Shown here piece by piece: positions 11,555-22,558 of a stretch of 48,664 nt of DNA (within the stretch, counting starts at the first letter, position 1; the number at the start of each line of letters is the position of its first letter). Below the pieces are notes generated by a model. It ran no database searches. It was given only the letters and a program-made list of their open reading frames with translations, and was not told the DNA's origin. The stretch spans positions 1,237,315 through 1,285,978 of the forward strand of contig BJOX01000019.1 in NCBI GenBank assembly GCA_009731375.1, in the 5' to 3' direction. This DNA is from Paulinella micropora. Lineage: Eukaryota > Cercozoa > Imbricatea > Euglyphida. The position numbers and the translations under genes are program-made.

Positions 11555-12905
11555 CTAACAGACCTTATGTGGTGCATCTGGCCATAAAGTAATTTTGGGG
11601 TACGTCCTTCCTTCTTGTGACGATCTAGGCCCGTAAAATGCAATACCGCGATATGAACTTTTCAGATATCTGAAAATCCTACCTAATAAAGCATAAGCAA
11701 GTCCTGGATTTACTGTCTGCATCACGCTAGCTGCATTCAGTGCTTGATCAGCATCTGGACGTGTCATCTTAGTTAGAAACAAAAGTTTACCTACTAAACT
11801 AGAAATTGAATGCTTTCTAAGAGCGCTTGTTTCTCCCATAGGTTCTGGCTCATGTTCTGCACTAGGAGTGCTTACCGGTCTAACATCGGCATGTCCTACA
11901 TCCTTTAAAATCTGATTCTGATACTTCTTCTGATGTAATAAAATGCGTCCTCCTTCCTGAACTATCTCTATCCCTTTGAACTCTTTAGCCACTCCCAAAC
12001 GCTTAAGAGGATAAAACTTTTCTAGTTTACTAGCGAAACGGTCATACGCCTGTTCGATAGGGGCTGAGAAAATAAGATCATCTACATGGAAAATACCAAC
12101 GATAGCATCTCTTATCTGCTTATCCTTTTCAACGAACATACATAAATCTGAGTCTAGTAACCTGAATCCTAATTCCTCTAACTTAGGGGCTAAGATTTCA
12201 TACCATCTCCTACCAGCTTGCGGCGCGCAATGCAGAGCTCCATCTACTCTCCATATCATGCCTTTATGCTCTTCACTGTCTATCCCATCGGGTGCATAAG
12301 CATAAACAGGATCATGCATTCGTGCATTTAGATAAGCATTTTTGAAGTCTATACCGTATAGCTTATGTCCATGCCATGCTGCAAGCTTAGACAAAAAGAG
12401 TAATGAGCGATGCGCTGCACAGGGCACAAATAATTGATCTGGGTTATAGCTAACTCCTGGCTCTAGCATCTCCCCGCAAAGCTAACCTTGACTTAATGAA
12501 CTTACGTCCCTTTTCGTCTAGTTTGACTTTATGTACCCATGTTAGTCTCACTACTTTTACTCCTTTTTCTTTCGCTTCCTTAGGGCTTACCCACGTGTAA
12601 GTGTTAAAAGACTTTAGAGCTTCAATCTCTTTATCCATTCTTGCTTTCAACTCTTTCGCAGTTAATCCCTCATCTACGATTGCCTTTGGTACATTCAATG
12701 TCAGGTACAGTAACGCAGTGGTTTGATCCTCTACGATACTTTCTGCGGACATCTCGGGATGCTCTAGTTCTCCGACGGGTCTTATCCTATCTATCCGATA
12801 CTTTCTAATTTCGCTATCTAACATCTTTTCTACCTGACCGTCGTCAAAGACTACGAAGTGACTGGGCTTAGGCATCTTACGGACTTTAAGTCTCTCTCCT
12901 GTCAA
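11555..12905 (-). pseudogene. Ty1/copia reverse transcriptase (two broken frames)
   Basis: Two minus-strand frames, 12905-12450 and 12469-11555, make up an RVT_2-type reverse transcriptase. The first begins in the linker after integrase and runs into 'TWVHKVKLDEKGR' and 'KSRLALRGD'. The second contains 'YGIDFKNAYLNA', with the first catalytic Asp, and 'FHVDDLIF', the YVDD-type active site, followed by the thumb and a 'KHSISSLVGKLLFLTKMTRPD' segment typical of copia. The frames overlap by ~20 bases and are offset, so a frameshift lies near 12460. Motifs are intact although the frame is not, consistent with recent death or draft-sequence indels. Confidence 0.92.
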
Positions 12906-12916
12906 TGTAGCTGCTT

Positions 12917-14248
12917 TTACTGCTGCCTTCTTTTCTGGAGGTGGTTGTGTAACTGGTGTCCTAACCTTTGCTTCTCGTTAAACTTTCCCTCACTTGATGT
13001 GATCTTGTCACTTTGCTCCCAGGTGAGGCCCTTTGTGGGCGCGTCTCCCTCTACATACCTCCTACTAGGGTGGTCTGCTTCGAGGCTTTGCGCCTCTAAC
13101 GATGTGACGGGTGTTACCCCATCATCCTTGTTGTCAGCTAGTTCTACCTTCGACTCTGATGAGACCGGAATCTGGACGGTGAATGTCTTTTTCTTCCTGT
13201 AACTCCTCATGTTTGTCTAACTCCCCCTCATCTTTATGTTTGGGTTCGTCTAACGACTGTTCTAGCTGGACGGTGTCATTACTCTCCCCCTCAGATTCCT
13301 CGTCGTCCCATCTAACTTCTCTGGGTGGGTGAGCATCCTTGCCAACTACATTGTGGTTAAAGCGTACATTACGCACATTTGTGATGATTTTTCGACCATC
13401 CCAAACTCGGTATAGTTCCTTGAATACATCATATCCAAGTAACATTACACGCTTTCCCCTATAGTTGCCTTTGCCTACCTGCTTTCCTATGTACATTACA
13501 CCTAAACATCCTATAGGTTTAAGTTGTCGGATAGTAGCCAGACATTGCTCAAAAGGTGAGGTTCCCTTCCTAGGCCCTGTCGTGGCTGGTAGAATGTTGT
13601 GCAAAGTTGTGGCTGTGTGTCCCATTTCCGCCCAAAATTGGGGTGGTAAATTAGCGTCATATCGCATGGCCCGGGCTGGTCCGGCTGTGATGTCGTTTAC
13701 TTTCTCAGCTATGGGATTGCCATCCCTATCACCTGGAGCACTAGTCTTCCAAATGAATTGTAGGGGTTTCCACCACTCTATAATCTCAGTTGGGACATCG
13801 AACTCGTTGTCGCAAGTGATCTGTCTGACTTTTTTCCCTGTTTGCCTCTCAAACCGTGCTACCGCTTGCTTCAAACAATCTACAAACTCGTTCTTGTATC
13901 TTAAATAATAATCTTTGATGTACCCCGAATAATCGTCTGTAACGCAAAATTTATAGTACTTACCGTGAATTGACATTACCGCCAAGGTCCGGAAGTATCT
14001 ATGTGCAAAATCTCACAAGGGTAACTCGCTCTCCTAATTCTATTAACCTTAAATCTGGGTAACACTTTAGCTATAGCTTTTCCCATCATACAGGTTTCAC
14101 AAAATCTAACACTATCCTCGCTTCCTGTTAATTTTCTACCCCTTGCCTTGCCTAATTCATAGGTCTTTGGTAAAGCTTTATGCCCATTACACTGATGTAT
14201 GACATAAATGTCAACGGGCTTACCCTTCTTACCTTTCTCAGGATACAT
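12917..14248 (-). pseudogene. Ty1/copia GAG-pre-integrase and integrase
   Basis: The minus-strand frame 14248-13976 carries a pre-integrase zinc motif (an H..C.GH pattern followed by 'FCETCMMGK') and ends at 'HIDTSGPW', with the first catalytic Asp. The next frame (13985-13134) supplies 'ITCDNEFDV' (second Asp) and 'NPIAEKVND' (catalytic Glu), then the integrase C-terminal region. A third frame (13210-12917) is the charged linker leading to reverse transcriptase. Each junction needs a frameshift. All three catalytic residues are visible. Enzyme role: joining element cDNA to host DNA. Confidence 0.9.
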
Positions 14249-14340
14249 GGCGTATAAAACGCTGCCTCTAGCTTCCTCGTTCTCACTTACTCTCGCTTGC
14301 TTGCTCTCACTTTCTCTCTCTATGGGGATTCCCGCCCCGC

Positions 14341-14529
14341 TTACCCCGTCTTATTCTTCTTCTCTTTCACTTTGGGGTTGTAACGCTCATTTATGTTGAG
14401 GGGCTTGTCTTTCTCATTGTCCCAGCGATAGAGCATGCCAGGCGTAAGTCTCCCCCTCACGATCACGTCACTCTCTTTAATTCTTATGGGGTGCTTTAGG
14501 ATTAGTAGTTGCCCACACACGACACACAT
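14341..14529 (-). pseudogene. Probable protease/pre-integrase remnant of the copia element
   Basis: A 62-residue minus-strand frame lies just upstream of the pre-integrase domain. It contains 'VRGRLTPGMLYRWDNEK', resembling the segment that precedes GAG-pre-integrase in copia Pol. The usual Gag and zinc knuckle are not found upstream, so the element is 5'-truncated near 14.53 kb. The call is by position. Confidence 0.4.
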
Positions 14530-14854
14530 GAAACAATTTCTTCTATCTAGTCTATGCTGGGCATTTCACGGAAGCAAGGAAAAATACCGCAAAAATAAAA
14601 TATTCGTTTGAGCCGGAGAAAGAAAGATGAAGCCGGCCGAGAGATGCTACCTCCAATGTTGTCACCGCTCTTCACGTCATAATTCATTACAAACTTTTCC
14701 CCTTGCTGTATGGCTCGCAGCCGTTTCCTTGCGATGATTTTATTTTAGAGCCGTTTCTTTTCCGAGTTTTGATAGGCCTGATGTTTGCGGTACATTTGCT
14801 GCCAAAACCGTCTTTTTCTTTTCCAATTTCCCCAATTTGCATGCCGTTCTCCTC

Positions 14855-15000
14855 GGGCGGAGGTTTTGTATACAGCACGAAAACTGCCGTTCTCCTCGGG
14901 GCGGAGGTTTTGTATACAGCACGAAAAGACCGACCGGTTTGCTCACATATAAATATAAAGTACTGAGAGGTTTTGTATACAGCACGACGACGACGACGAC
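14855..15000. repeat. Three copies of a 21-bp GTATAC-centred repeat
   Basis: The motif 'GAGGTTTTGTATACAGCACG' occurs three times at about 14861, 14904 and 14968, the first two preceded by 'TTCTCCTCGG'. The last copy is followed by a short (ACG)n run. The core GTATAC is palindromic. No gene is visible in 14530-15240; the T-rich remainder shows nothing. Confidence 0.75.
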
Positions 15001-15257
15001 GACGGCTGCTCACATATAAGGTTCAGTGAAACTAGAAAATGCCCCATCGCGTTTGCCCCGTCGTTTAGCTGATCATTCAGCTGCAACAATTAACATGAAA
15101 ACTTAAAAACATAGTAACGTTTTTACAATTGAAATTACACATCACATGCTAAAATTTCAGAAACAACCACACATGACTTTCAAAAACCAAAAGAAAGACA
15201 GATTTAAACTGAAACACACAGCAAAAAATCAAACAAAATGCAATTCATGACAAGATC

Positions 15258-15357
15258 TTATTATTATTATTCTTATTATTAGAATTATTATTACTATTAC
15301 TATTATTATTAATATTCTTATTATTAGAATTATTATTATTATTATTATTATTATTAT
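15258..15357. repeat. (ATT)n microsatellite preceding SINE copy 1
   Basis: ATT/CTT-interrupted trinucleotide run that ends exactly at the first base of the SINE. Confidence 0.9.
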
Positions 15358-15626
15358 GGACACCGTGATAGCCCAGTGGTCAAGTTCTACCATCTGGGCC
15401 CTGTCGCCAGTTCGATTCCCGTCGGTGCCACCAGTATTTTCATTGAACATACCGGTCTATTTCTGGACCAGTATTTTCATTGAACATACCGGCCCGTCTG
15501 GAAGTGTTGGAACTGCCCTTGCGGGGGTTTCATTAGAGCCTATCGTCAATTCCTCGTACTCCCCTCACGGGTGAGACGATGGAGGCGCATGTGCAGATTT
15601 GCATCAGCCATTGACAGAGAAGCACT
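15358..15626 (+). mobile_element. tRNA-derived SINE, copy 1
   Basis: The first ~75 bases are tRNA-like, with an A box 'TAGCCCAGTGG' (15369-15379) and a B box 'AGTTCGATTCC' (15409-15419), the internal RNA polymerase III promoter, and a 3' 'GGTGCCACCA' recalling an acceptor end with CCA. A ~195-base body follows and includes a 24-base tandem duplication (15432-15455 and 15469-15492). The element ends in an (ATT)n tail (15627-15718). Two further near-identical copies in the window prove it is a repeat family. No protein is encoded. Confidence 0.88.
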
Positions 15627-15649
15627 ATTATTACTATTATTACTATTAC

Positions 15650-15719
<70 letters not shown>

Positions 15720-15817
15720 TGGACACCGTGATAGCCCAGTGGTCAAGTTCTACCATCTGGGCCCTGTCGCCAGTTCGATTCCCGTCGGTGCCACCAGTAT
15801 TTTCATTGAACATACCG
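15720..15817 (+). mobile_element. tRNA-derived SINE, copy 2 (cut by gap)
   Basis: The first 98 bases of the same SINE, including both pol III boxes, follow the ATT tail of copy 1. The sequence then enters the gap 15818-16673, so the body is unread. The head-to-tail arrangement through an ATT run suggests tandem spread or repeated insertion into ATT. Confidence 0.9.
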
Positions 15818-16673
15818 NNNNNNNNNNNNNNNNNNNNNNNNNNNNNNNNNNNNNNNNNNNNNNNNNNNNNNNNNNNNNNNNNNNNNNNNNNNNNNNNNNN
15901 NNNNNNNNNNNNNNNNNNNNNNNNNNNNNNNNNNNNNNNNNNNNNNNNNNNNNNNNNNNNNNNNNNNNNNNNNNNNNNNNNNNNNNNNNNNNNNNNNNNN
16001 NNNNNNNNNNNNNNNNNNNNNNNNNNNNNNNNNNNNNNNNNNNNNNNNNNNNNNNNNNNNNNNNNNNNNNNNNNNNNNNNNNNNNNNNNNNNNNNNNNNN
16101 NNNNNNNNNNNNNNNNNNNNNNNNNNNNNNNNNNNNNNNNNNNNNNNNNNNNNNNNNNNNNNNNNNNNNNNNNNNNNNNNNNNNNNNNNNNNNNNNNNNN
16201 NNNNNNNNNNNNNNNNNNNNNNNNNNNNNNNNNNNNNNNNNNNNNNNNNNNNNNNNNNNNNNNNNNNNNNNNNNNNNNNNNNNNNNNNNNNNNNNNNNNN
16301 NNNNNNNNNNNNNNNNNNNNNNNNNNNNNNNNNNNNNNNNNNNNNNNNNNNNNNNNNNNNNNNNNNNNNNNNNNNNNNNNNNNNNNNNNNNNNNNNNNNN
16401 NNNNNNNNNNNNNNNNNNNNNNNNNNNNNNNNNNNNNNNNNNNNNNNNNNNNNNNNNNNNNNNNNNNNNNNNNNNNNNNNNNNNNNNNNNNNNNNNNNNN
16501 NNNNNNNNNNNNNNNNNNNNNNNNNNNNNNNNNNNNNNNNNNNNNNNNNNNNNNNNNNNNNNNNNNNNNNNNNNNNNNNNNNNNNNNNNNNNNNNNNNNN
16601 NNNNNNNNNNNNNNNNNNNNNNNNNNNNNNNNNNNNNNNNNNNNNNNNNNNNNNNNNNNNNNNNNNNNNNNNN

Positions 16674-17170
16674 ACAGAGTTCCACAGCCCAATGGCCTCA
16701 AGGCGTTAAACTGTGACGCCAACTCATAACCCTATGGTGGTAGATGCTGGGGAGGAGGGTCGTTGCGCGCAAAAGATCTTAAACTCCGCATATGCTGGTT
16801 GATAGCCCAGGACCCAGCAGACACCAGATTGTTATGGGTGGGGTTTCGAGGCAGCTCTAGCAACCGCGCTTGGTGTATGCACTTGCACATTCGGTGACGT
16901 CTTGCAAGAGGTTGCTGGGACTGCGGAATAACCTCGGCTTAGTGCAGTCTTGCCCTCAGGAGCTCCATCGGTGGCCCCGATCATCAGGCGAGAGACTGAC
17001 ACGGGGGGGTGGAGGACCTCGAACAAGGGTATTGGAGGTTTATGTCCGTTGAGGATTTGCCATTAGCTGCATCAGTACGCCTCAGATATAGTAGTAAATA
17101 GTATTATTAGAATTATTATTACTATTACTATAATTATTATTACTACTACTACTATTTATTGTTATTATTA

Positions 17171-17250
<80 letters not shown>

Positions 17251-17260
17251 GACGGCAGAG
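16674..17260. other. Unclassified sequence ending in (ATT)n, possible retroelement 3' end
   Basis: After the gap, ~400 bases of unique sequence without an open frame run into an (ATT)n microsatellite (17098-17250). The ATT tail matches that of the SINEs, so this could be the 3' end of the LINE that mobilises them. No reverse transcriptase is visible, so this remains speculative. Confidence 0.35.
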
Positions 17261-17545
17261 GGAAAAAAGTACAAGTCAAAATGCAGAAAAAATAATGTAA
17301 AAGTTGGAAGAACCCCGGATAACAAGGGTGAAAAGCATCAAAACACATCAGGCATGAAAATTAAAAGAAAAAAATTGATACCAGAATCAGTTTGGACAAG
17401 AAAGAATAAAAAAAATCAGACATAAGCAGACCAGACGGCAGAGGGAAAAAAGTACAAGTCAAAATGTAGAAAAAATAATGTAAAAGTTGGAAGAACCCCG
17501 GATAACAAGGGGGAAAACCATCAACACACATCAGGCATAGAAAAT
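17250..17545. repeat. Direct repeat pair of ~110 bp
   Basis: The segment 17250-17361 beginning 'GACGGCAGAGGGAAAAAAG' recurs at 17434-17545 with a few substitutions, about 183 bases apart. No coding potential is evident. Confidence 0.85.
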
Positions 17546-17621
17546 AAAGAGAGGAGGAAAAAAAAAACAAAAAAAAACAAAAAAAAAGGGAAGAAAAAAA
17601 GAAAAGGAAAAAAAGGCGTAC

Positions 17622-18476
17622 CTCACGGCCGGCTTCATCACTCTCCTTTATTTTGCGAAACAGTACCTGCAACAAAGGTTTGCAAAAGAAAAACAAGCAA
17701 AACGAAGCGAAAGTACCTCATACCCTGTCCTGCAGGCAAGAAGGCACTCCACCTTTTCGCGCTCGAACTTGTCCCGCAAGGAGACTATTCTGTGGACAGT
17801 TGAGTGAGGAGAAGTGATGATTCCACATGACATGGTTTCCACTTGAAACCACCCGACAGGGGCACCACGGGAGCTGGGCTCCTTGTTCGCGTCGCGGTAC
17901 TCCAACTTCTTCTTCGCGATTTCCCGCTCCCTATAACATACATGACATACATAACGTAACACACATAACATACATACATACATAATATACATAACATACA
18001 TAGCATTAACATACATAATATATACAACATGAAGAGAGAGAGAGAGAGATAGACAGAAAGACAGAGAAAGAGAAAGAGAGAGAGAGAGAGAGAGGCAGAG
18101 AGAGAGAGAGAGAGAGTCGAAGAGAAAGAGAGAGAGAGAGAGAGAAAGAGAGAGAGTCGAAGAGAAAGAGAGAGAGAGAGAGAGAAAGAGACAGAGAGAG
18201 ATAGAGAGAGAGAGAAAGAGAGAGAGAGAGAAAGAGAGAGATACATCACATACATAGCATACATACCTCACGACCCACATGTTGTACTGTCGGGCGATTT
18301 CGGTCTTGACACCTCGCACACAAAGAGAAAACATGGCATAAGAGAAAGCACAAAGACAAACATGCAAACATAACGGAAAAAGAAAGGGAGAGTGGACCTG
18401 AGGGGCCGTCCCTCATGACAAAAAAGCGAGTCGTACTTGCTGTCGTACTTTACCTCGTCCAAGTTCATGACCCTGA
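17622..18476 (-). CDS. Unidentified spliced gene, partial
   Basis: Minus-strand segments bounded by GT-AG signals look like exons: 18476-18398, 18312-18267, 17930-17717 and 17666-17622. The last three join in one open frame (…'EIARQYNMWVV'…'EREIAKKKLEYRDANKEP'…'VLFRKIKESDEAGRE'). The first ('MNLDEVKYDSKYD'…) is open but does not join in phase with the second, so that junction or a small exon is unresolved. The product is charged and helical, with no domain I recognise. A long (GA)n run (18030-18240) occupies the intron before the third exon. Ends are not found; the downstream side meets the direct repeats. It is divergent from the transposase gene about 0.5 kb away. Confidence 0.45.
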
Positions 18477-18994
18477 CTGGCTCAGACGCAGACACACACA
18501 CACACACAGACACACACACAAACACAAACACACACAGCGATGAGTCCTTGCATCACGGCAAGCACAGCACAAGGCAAAAAAGAGAAGGAGCATGAACCTA
18601 TGTCTTCTTGTTTCTGTTTCCAGTGCCTCTGCTGTCGCAGGCTCTGCCCCGCTCGATGAGCGAGCCAGACTCAGCAGGTGGACGGTCGGCCCCTCCCATG
18701 TCGGTGCTCTCAAGTGGCTGACGATCTACGACCGCCACCCTTCAAAACCTGATCCCACACGAGAACTCCCTCCCATCATCCCCTCTCCAACCGCCAAGCA
18801 TTAAAAAAAAAAAAACTTCGACGACCCAGGTGGCACCGTTCACAATCTTTTTCTGGACAGTTTTTGGCCTGATAGCTCGTGCTTCCTTTTCTTTTAAAAT
18901 TTTTGGCCTGATAGCTCGTGCTTCCTTTTCTCGGGTTTGCAGGTGGTGAAAAATCAAATCTAGCCCTTTTTGGGGTGGAGGGGAGGTCGTTGGT

Positions 18995-19823
18995 ATGGCG
19001 TTGGAGCCTGTGTCTTTGGATGACAAAATCAGGAGTTTGCAGCCTGGGCTGTCGGCCAGTGAGGTTGACAGCACCAGGTCCAAGCTCATCCTGGCCAATG
19101 CCGTCCAGGACATGGGAGTACGTGCTGCGGCACGTTTGATGGTAGGGCCTCCGCGTTTGCCCCTTTTTTGACTACTCTTTGCCGTGCCATGGCAGGGTGT
19201 GTCGACAACTAAGGCCCGCTACTGGGACCAGAAGGCGCGTGACCACACATTCCATCCAGGTCTCCCTCTCTCTCTCTCAATCTATGCGTATGTGTGTGTT
19301 TCTCTCGTTTTGCACTCTAACGGATTTATTTATTTATTTATTTTTTCTATGACAAGATCGCCATGGTGGGCGCCGTTACAGCACTCTGGAGTGGCCAGAC
19401 GAACTGGCATTGCAGTGGGCAGTTTTCTACATGTGGCGTACAGGTATTTTTGTCTTGCACATTTTGTTTACATATGGCTTGCAACAGAACCAGCGCTCAC
19501 GGACGAGCAAGTCGTTGACTTCTTGCGCCAACAAGGCTGGACGTGGGTAATTTGTTTTTTTGCTTTGCTTTGCTTTGTTCATTTGCGTGTTTGTTATTTT
19601 GCCTCTTGTTCATTTCGTGTGTCTACAGGCGCTGTGAAACGATATCCCCCTCCCACCCACCTTTTTTTGTCCTTTTTCTTTCTTTTTTTTTCTTTCTTCT
19701 TCTCCCTTCTTCTTAGTCTTTTTCTTTTCTCTCTCTCTCTTTTATTTTATTTATTTATTTATCTATTTATCTATTTGTTCTTACTACTACTTACTACTAC
19801 TACTTATATTATTATTATTAATA

Positions 19824-19883
<60 letters not shown>

Positions 19884-21072
19884 GACACCGTGATAGCCCA
19901 GTGGTCAAGTTCTACCATCTGGGCCCTGTCGCCAGTTCGATTCCCGTCGGTGCCACCAGTATTTTCATTGAACATACCGGTCTATTTCTGGACCAGTATT
20001 TTCATTGAACATACCGGCCCGTCTGGAAGTGTTGGAACTGCCCTTGCGGGGGTGTCATTAGAGCTTATCGTCAATTCTTCGTACTCCCCTCACGGGTGAG
20101 ACGATGGAGGCGCATGTGCAGAAATGCATCAGCCATTGACTGAGAAGCACTATTAGTATTAGTATTAGTATTATTATTTTCTCTTCTCTTTCTTTCTCTT
20201 TCGTTCCCCCCCTTTTTTTTTGTTTTTTTTTTGTTGTTTTTTTTTGTTTTTTTTTGGGGGGGGGGGTCCATGCCAATAGTCGGAGCCGGGTGCTCAAGGA
20301 GCCGGGGCAAAGAGAGTAGCACGGATCAGAACCAATGTTTTTGGCTGGACACTCAAAAAGGCGTCTGTCACTAATCGCGATAAGTACACTGTGCATAATT
20401 TATTCTATGCCATGGACTTTGTGTCTTGGGTGTGGCAACAGGATCCGTCTCAATTGAAGTACTTGGATGAGTCCCATTTCGAAAATTGGGGTAATTTGTA
20501 TGTCCGTTTGTTTGCACAGAGGTCGCATGCATGTTTGTTTTGCAGATTGTAGTCGTTGGCAGTATTGTCGGGCCCCGCGGGGGGAGAGAGTGAGTAGGTC
20601 TAGGCACATGTCAGAGGCATCTAGGACGTCCTTTAGCGTTACATACATGACTAGCCTAACACATATGCATCCGAGAGGGGGGGCATTGTTGTCTATCAGG
20701 GAGGGTTCAAATGATGCAATAGATTATTTTGAGTCGCTTGTTGATGCATGTCACAATGGCTATTTGCGGGAGGGTGATATTCTCGTGGTGGATAATGCGA
20801 AAATTCATGGGGCAGCAGAGGTAGCTGATTTGCAAGATATGTTGTTTGCTGTTGTTGGAGTGACATATGTACGTGTGCCTGCCTATTTTCCGGAACTCAT
20901 GCCCCCTGAGTTAGTTTTTCAGAATGTGAAGCGCTATATGCGTGCGCACAGAGGTTTTGGCACCTTTCGGGAGGAGATTTTGAAGGGATTTGCGTGTGGA
21001 ACTTGCTTAGAGTTTGTAGCTCGCCAGTCAGGATGTGTATTCCCCAGTGACTTGATTTTTAATAATATGTAA
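18995..21072 (+). CDS. Tc1/mariner-like DDE transposase with five introns
   Basis: Six exons bounded by GT-AG join in phase: 18995-19141, 19196-19259, 19357-19443, 19488-19546, 20280-20490 and 20546-21072. Together they are 1095 bases, a complete frame of 364 residues with ATG and TAA. The N-terminal half reads as a helix-turn-helix region ('GVRAAARLM/GVSTTKARYW', then 'HGGRRYSTLEWPDELALQW' and 'LTDEQVVDFLRQQGWTW'). The C-terminal half has the DDE_3-type catalytic pattern: 'LKYLDESHFE' (first Asp), 'ILVVDNAKIH' (second Asp) and 'PELMPPELVF..VKRYMR' (Glu position). Intron 4 contains simple repeats and a full SINE. The family cuts and pastes DNA. Five introns and an unbroken frame are unusual for a mobile copy, so it may be a host-domesticated gene. 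I did not find terminal inverted repeats. Confidence 0.8.
19883..20151 (+). mobile_element. tRNA-derived SINE, copy 3, inside a transposase intron
   Basis: Near-identical to copy 1 over its whole length, with the same A and B boxes and internal 24-base duplication. It is preceded by an (ATT)n run (19808-19880) and followed by ATTAGT repeats and T/G homopolymers. It lies in the same orientation as the host gene, within intron 4. Confidence 0.9.
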
Positions 21073-21079
21073 ATCCAAG

Positions 21080-21530
21080 TCGATATATATTAATATTGTA
21101 TGGAAGGCAAATTTTCAAGTTTACTGACTTATTAAATATACCAGATCTGTATATATTGATTTCTATCGTTGTTAATATATACCGGAGTAAAAAACTTAAC
21201 GTATATATACGTTAAAAAAAGTATAAAAAAGTTAAGTGTATAAAAAAAAGTTAAGCGTATAAAAAAGTTGAAAGTATTAACATTAAAAAAGTTCAACGTA
21301 TTAAAAAAAGTTCAAGGTATAAAAAAAGTTATGTGCATAAAAAAAGTTTAACTTTTTTATAATATAGAACTTTTTTATAAGATAGAACTTTTTATAAGAT
21401 AGAAATTATGTGTATAAAAAATTTTTAACTTTTTTATAATATAGAACTTTTTTATAAGATAGAACTTTTTATAAGATAGAACTTTTTATAAAAAAGAAAA
21501 ATTTTTATAATAGTTTGTGTGTTAACTTGA
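21080..21530. repeat. AT-rich region of AAAAAAGTT / AACTTTTTT repeats
   Basis: Many short units such as 'GTATAAAAAAGTT' on one strand are followed by 'AACTTTTTTATAATATAGAA' type units, i.e. the reverse complement, so the two halves can pair. A ~55-base segment near 21346-21405 recurs at about 21425-21483. No gene is visible. Confidence 0.8.
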
Positions 21531-22506
21531 ATGTCTTTGATTATAAAAGTAAATTACGAACCCTCTCGTCTAGTGGGTTATGGGCCTTGGCAGCGCTTGA
21601 ACCGTGGCTCTGGCACTGCAACCTGGCTGAAGGAGAAGAACATCGCCGACTGGGAGGCGACTGTCAAGAGGGTTGGTGCCATTCCATTAATTGACACACA
21701 AAAAGGGAAACTTTCGCACTGAGATCCTTTGGCTCAGTTTTGAACGCATTGTACCTGTCCCCGTTTTTGGCTAGGTGAGTCACCGGCGTCGGGGCAAAGA
21801 AGCAAGAAGCACATCGGACACTGGCAACTGGTCTGCTCAAGCTTAAGGGAAACAGACAGTAAGTCCTCAATGAGTTTCAGCACTCTAAGAGGCACGGACA
21901 AAAGCAAAGTCAGCATGACTGCAAAAGGGCAGTTTGACTGGAGAACCCCGTTTAAAGCATTTCAACGAGAGACGGTTTTGGCCCTAGGGGCAAAAGGACT
22001 CAAGGGGGCACTCAAGACCCCAGAAGAGCACCTTAGGTTAGTACATGAGAATAATGTAAGTGCTCTGCATAGTAAAGGAAAGAAAGTCCCCAACTACATG
22101 CCAGTGGAGGTGGGGAGAGAGAGCAGGAAAGCAATCAGCAAGAGGGAGAGGAAAGATAGGGTTGAAAGAGGAGGAAGAGGAAGCTGAGTTAGACTCAGAG
22201 TCAGGGTCAGACAAGGAAAACCTTACCTCTTATTTTACTGAGACAGAAAGGCAGCCTACCTTAGGGGGAGATAGTGGTAAAAGTGAGCAAAAGGGAGGAG
22301 AAGAGCAGGTGGAGGAGAGGGGGAGAGTGAGTAGTGAGCTTTCACCTACTTATTCCACACCAGCAACGACAACAATCAGGACGAAGAGCAAGGAGCAAGT
22401 AGAGGAAAAAGAGAAGGACGACAGAATGATAGTAGCATATGAGGAGAGTTTGGAGCATGAGATGAAAAGGCAGAGGAAGCTTTTTCGTTTGTGTTTGATA
22501 AGCTAG
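21531..22506 (+). pseudogene. Gag-like N-terminal fragments, frame-broken
   Basis: Plus-strand frames 21531-21722, 21870-22187 and 22060-22506 follow one another with shifts. The first contains 'GSGTATWLKEKNIADWEATVKRVGAIPL', the others become rich in Glu, Lys, Arg and Ser. They lead directly into the zinc-finger frame at 22559 and probably belong to the same polypeptide, as in a retrotransposon Gag. I do not recognise a specific family. Confidence 0.4.
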
Positions 22507-22558
22507 TAGGTAGAATAAGAAGCAGCATGCACGGTCCTTTGAGGAATGGTGGGAGGAG

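Noticed and set aside
15358-15433. Functional tRNA gene
   Set aside because: A and B boxes are intact but the T-stem and acceptor pairing are imperfect and the unit is repeated with a SINE body and ATT tail.
15571-16729. Frames of 300-380 residues across 15.6-16.7 kb
   Set aside because: They consist mainly of the unread gap; flanks are SINE and ATT repeat.
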